A stretch of 64,000 bases of DNA, taken from NCBI GenBank assembly GCA_905221605.1, contig CAJNDS010002779.1:884116-948115 (forward strand), given 5' to 3'. The stretch is from Symbiodinium natans. Lineage: Eukaryota; Sar; Dinophyceae; Suessiales; Symbiodiniaceae. Shown in pieces: positions 60,790 through 64,000 of this stretch (within the stretch, counting starts at the first letter, position 1; the number at the start of each line of letters is the position of its first letter). The position numbers and the translations under genes were made by a program. A model generated the notes under the pieces. That model searched no databases and was not told the DNA's origin. It saw only the letters and a program-made list of their open reading frames with translations.

Positions 60790-61080
60790 TGCTACACCCT
60801 TCGAGCACTCACAAAGAGCGAGAGAGAAAACAGAGAGAGAGAGAGAGAGAGAGAGGAGAGATAAAAGGAGAGAAAGAGAGAGGAGAAGAAGAATAAGAAG
60901 AAAAAGATGAAGATGAAGAAGAAGAAGAAGAAGAAGAAGAAGAAGAAGAAGAAGAAGAAGAAGAAGAAGAAGAAGAAGAAGAAGAAGAAGAAGAAGAAGA
61001 AGAAGAGGAAACATAATAATAAGAAGAAACAGAATAATAATAAGAAGAAGAAGAATAATAATAAGAAGAATAAGAATAGA
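60790..61080. repeat. GA and GAA microsatellites
   Basis: (AG)n at 60830-60853 and (GAA)n at about 60915-61010 with AAT variants after. Poly-Lys and poly-Leu/Phe frames here are by-products. Confidence 0.9.
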
Positions 61081-61242
61081 GCTCGTCGGGGGTTTAGCAT
61101 TCCGGATAGGCACCCCCATCTGGGCCCCAAACCCCAAAAGGGGGGTGGATCTAACTATCACAGCCCCCCTTTTTGGGGGCTTGACTAGGGTATACTCCAT
61201 ATAGTAAGGGGGCTCATATGTTGTCCCCCAGGTTTTTGACAG

Positions 61243-61303
61243 CTCCAGCTTCTCCGGCAGGCCTCTGATGCTCCGCCCAGCTATCAGGCCGACCTGCTCT
61301 TCG
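61243..61303 (+). CDS. Exon of the unrecognised 3' gene
   Basis: LQLLRQASDAPPSYQADLLF between a gacag acceptor and a GC donor (ttcg|gctaagg). Leu/Gln-rich helix followed by a Pro-rich turn. It probably belongs with 60128-60215 and the exons below. Confidence 0.45.
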
Positions 61304-62123
61304 GCTAAGGGTTTCGAGTTGGTGGCTGAAGATCTTGAGGGGTGCAGAGGTTGAGGGCTTGTTTGGGATCTCGTTTTTGGGCGGGCCTGGGTGTGGCGAT
61401 GGGAGGGTGTTCCGTGAGCATCCGCCTACAAGTTTCAAGCCACAACCCTAAACCCTCAAGCCTGAAGCCCTGTGTTTGGAAGGCTTCCGTTCGGAAACAA
61501 CCTTGGTGGTACTCCTTCCCCTAGCATTAGGAGCGAGAGCATTAGGCGTTGTCTTGGGGGATCTGTTCATGGGAGGGAGGGGACTATGGTTGCAGTTGAT
61601 TCCCCACATGTAAGGGTGCTAGAAGATGGGTCGGCCTTGCGGGCAGCACAACTGAACCCTATAGAAGCCCCGAGTCAGTTTGCTCGGAATGGGGTCTACA
61701 GAAAGGGGCATGAAGTACAGAACTCCCAACTTTCCCCTACACCCGAGACCCCAAATCCTAAGCCCCGAAGCTCTAAACATCCGGATGCCGACGAGCAGGC
61801 GTCTTTGCCTTGGCCTTGGCTGATTGGCAGTTTCGGGGTTCAGGAACTGGGGTTCAGGGTTGCAGGTTTTTGGTCTAGGGTGTCGGGTTTGGGGTTCAGG
61901 GTTGAGGGCTTGGCGTTCAGAGTTCTTTGGCGTGTCGAGGTTTCCAAGGGTCTTAGGGTTTAGCGTTGAGGGATGTGTGCTATGGTTGAGGTTCGGGAGG
62001 TTTTGGGGGTTTCGCATGCTGAGATACTAGGCAGGAGACATGTGCTTTCAGCACTGCGCTACCTCAAAAACCAGCGAAACCTCAATTCCTCCTCTCCCCC
62101 TCCCCCTCCTCACCTCCCCCAAG

Positions 62124-62192
62124 GTCCAGCGTGTGGGATGCGGACTCCACCGAAGACCTGGCGCCCGACTGGGGGATCTCGGGGGGAGTGCC
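62124..62192 (+). CDS. Exon of the unrecognised 3' gene
   Basis: SSVWDADSTEDLAPDWGISG after a cccaag acceptor. Acidic with two Trp residues; no family recognised. Confidence 0.4.
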
Positions 62193-62299
62193 ATGGCCTT
62201 CGGGATTCAGGGCCTTCAGGGTCTTCAAGAACCTTTGTGGTCTTCAGGTTCTGTGCCTTAAACCCCGCACCCTGACCCAAATTTAGGGAGGTGGACCAT

Positions 62300-62560
62300 C
62301 ATGAAGCTTTCAAGAAGCCTTTTGCGTCTTCTGGAGGCTTTGGACGGGTTTTAGGGTTTTAGGGAAACCGTTCGCACTTGCAGCCCGTGGGCTATTTGCC
62401 CCAGATCACGATCCTGGAATGTTGCTGTAGGGGAAACTCCCCTTACATCCCACCGATGGTCAAAGCCATAAACGCCCGACACGTGCATGAAACCCTGAAT
62501 CAGAAGACCTTTAACGCCCAGAACCCGAATCCCTGAACGCTAGTCACTAAAGCCCAAAAG
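62300..62560. other. Intron-like, no supported exon
   Basis: Degenerate telomere units and short frames only. Confidence 0.4.
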
Positions 62561-62564
62561 GCAG

Positions 62565-62641
62565 CAGTGGCACTTCGCAGCCAGCTCCTTAGGGAATGGG
62601 TGCGTTGCCGAATCAGTATGTGCAGGAGTACTTGGAAGTGG
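62565..62641 (+). CDS. Exon of the unrecognised 3' gene
   Basis: AVALRSQLLREWVRCRISMC is an amphipathic, basic helix-like segment following a ggcag acceptor. Boundaries approximate. Confidence 0.35.
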
Positions 62642-62827
62642 GCGGTTGTAAGTGTTTAGGACTTTTCGGTTTAGGGTGTGGTGTGTAGCGTTCACGTTCT
62701 ACTTGTAAGCCACCCTAAGTTGTTTGCGTTCGCATGGGGCATTCGCAGAGGGTTCCATTCCCTATTGACAATTTTAGGGGTTGAATGCTCAGATCATGAA
62801 CCTTAGACCCCAAGAGCTCCTGAAAAC

Positions 62828-63200
62828 CTCCATCCATCGTCCCCTCCCCCCCCGCCCCCTCACTCCCCCCCCCCCCCTCATTCCCCCCCCCCCCCCCCCT
62901 CCCCCCGCACCCTTTTAACCTCCCGCCACATCGAGCTCAGGCCCAGCGCTGCCAAGCCCCCTGCAGCGCTGGCCAGAGTCGCCCATTGTGCTGGGAGCTC
63001 GCGAGCTTTTGGGTTTGTTGGGCTTTTTAGGGTTTAAGGGTTTATGGGGTTTGTAGGGTTTGCAGGGTTTGTAGGTTTTGTAGGGTTTGAAGGGTTTGAA
63101 GGGTTTGAAGGGTTCACGGGATGTGTAGGCTGTTTTCTACTCGGAGGTTCAGGGCTTTATTGAGTGGGGTTTCAAAGGGTTTGCGGCTTTTGTTTCTGAG
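62828..63200. repeat. C-rich run and TTTGTAGGG-like degenerate repeats
   Basis: C runs at 62836-62907 and a run of gggtttgtagggtttgaa variants at 63020-63115. A weak coding candidate (PSAAKPPAALARVAHCAG) lies at 62941-62995. Confidence 0.6.
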
Positions 63201-63331
63201 GGCTTATTGCGGCTTCAGTGGTTTTCGGGTTTAGGGGCGTTTGAGGGTTTGTGGTTTAGAGGTCGGGTTTTATCCGGTTTTGGGGCCCATCCCAGGAATC
63301 CTCTGACCCCTAAGCTGTGCATCCTCCTCAG

Positions 63332-63406
63332 CCCGAAGACCTCAACGCCACATCCGAAGTGTGCGGAGTTATCGGCTTCGTGGTAGCTACCGTCTGCATG
63401 ACCGAG
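63332..63406 (+). CDS. Exon with a possible membrane segment
   Basis: PEDLNATSEVCGVIGFVVAT then VCMTE follows a CTCAG acceptor. The stretch VCGVIGFVVATVC is hydrophobic and could be part of a membrane helix. Confidence 0.4.
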
Positions 63407-63847
63407 CGTAAAGCCCTAACCCTTGAACTACGAACCCCAAATATGAGTACCCTAAACTTCGCGCTTGTTTTTTTGCTCACGGCCCACACACAGAACAGGA
63501 CTCCTGAACCTGAAAGCCGCAAGTCCCAAAGCCACTCAAGTGAGTAGTCTTCAGCCCTCAACCCTGAACCCCAACTGAACCCTCCCTAAACCGGCAAGCC
63601 TAAACCCTAAGCCCTAAACCCTAAGCTCCAAATCTTAAGCCCCCACCCAGCCTAGGCCCGGCCTGTCAGCCGCACGGCACGGCTCCGGAAGTCCGGAGTT
63701 CGATCAACGCAGGAGGGCCTGGAGACTTGGGGGTTTCGGGGTTTACGATGGCTTAGGGGTTGCCATTTTTGCAATAGGGTTTAGGGCTCAAGGTTCGGCT
63801 AGGGTTTGGGGTTCAAGGTCTGGGGTTTAGTTTGTTTTTGTTCTGTA

Positions 63848-63895
63848 GGTGGCCAGTTCTCTACATTGCGAAACCTTGCGGAGTTCAGTTGCAAG
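63848..63895 (+). CDS. Small exon of the 3' gene
   Basis: VASSLHCETLRSSVA runs from a ctgtag acceptor to a GT donor (gcaag|gtgcc). Confidence 0.35.
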
Positions 63896-63936
63896 GTGCC
63901 TCAATTTTGGCAGAGGGAGCCGGGTCAAGGCGTCTA

Positions 63937-63999
63937 AGCAAAGGGAGCTTGTCAGCCGAGGCGTGGACACGGTGCGCAGCCGCCTGGCTCGCCTCGTGC
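63937..63999 (+). CDS. Partial exon running off the window
   Basis: KQRELVSRGVDTVRSRLARL, basic and helical, is open to the window end. It suggests the unrecognised + strand gene continues past 64 kb. Confidence 0.4.
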
Positions 64000-64000
64000 C

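Overview
The window is nuclear DNA of a dinoflagellate. Four things point there: multi-exon genes whose introns mostly start with GC or GA instead of GT and end in AG; a polyprotein gene built of tandem peridinin-type chlorophyll a/c light-harvesting domains; dense interstitial plant/alveolate-type telomere repeats (TTTAGGG); and several families of short inverted-repeat introns (introner-like elements). Nearly all recognisable exons are on the + strand. I cannot fix the genus. Most long open frames are repeats or shadows, so genes were read by joining short exons.

Region 1 (1 to about 11.9 kb) holds small + strand exons separated by introns full of telomere repeats. From 6.1 to 11.1 kb these chain into one gene with a CxxC zinc-finger-like stretch and a thioredoxin/PDI domain with a CGPC active site. 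Acidic/lysine-rich exons at 0.9 to 4.7 kb may be its 5' part or another gene. Region 2 (about 12.1 to 25.8 kb) is one large gene: an ectodomain of repeated FG-GAP/VCBS-like DWDGDGD blades, a cysteine-rich EGF/TNFR-like segment, hydrophobic membrane segments, and a cytoplasmic module with FVSHYWG and SWCLFEL motifs that resembles a TIR-like fold. Exact splice phases join the membrane exon to this module. It is the strongest candidate for an undescribed system.

Region 3 (25.8 to 32.9 kb) is repeat-dominated: an AT-rich island of foreign composition, purine/pyrimidine-asymmetric duplicated blocks, two copies of a nested-palindrome element, an 87-bp satellite open on both strands, a GAT/GAA tract and a 108-bp palindrome beside a 100-N assembly gap. 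Region 4 (33.0 to 46.3 kb) is light-harvesting polyprotein sequence: the 3' end of one array after the gap, then a second array with transit-peptide exons, eight modules of 173 codons each, and a terminal stop exon. The 3' ends of both arrays and about 0.7 kb downstream are duplicated.

Region 5 (47 to 58.5 kb) has a BART-domain (ARL2-binding/CFAP36-like) gene, a 401-codon minus-strand frame with an internal repeat, and a complete four-exon ionotropic glutamate receptor-like channel whose 2.2-kb intron carries long ACT microsatellites. Region 6 (58.5 to 64 kb) returns to telomere-repeat-rich introns with small + strand exons of an unrecognised gene running off the window.
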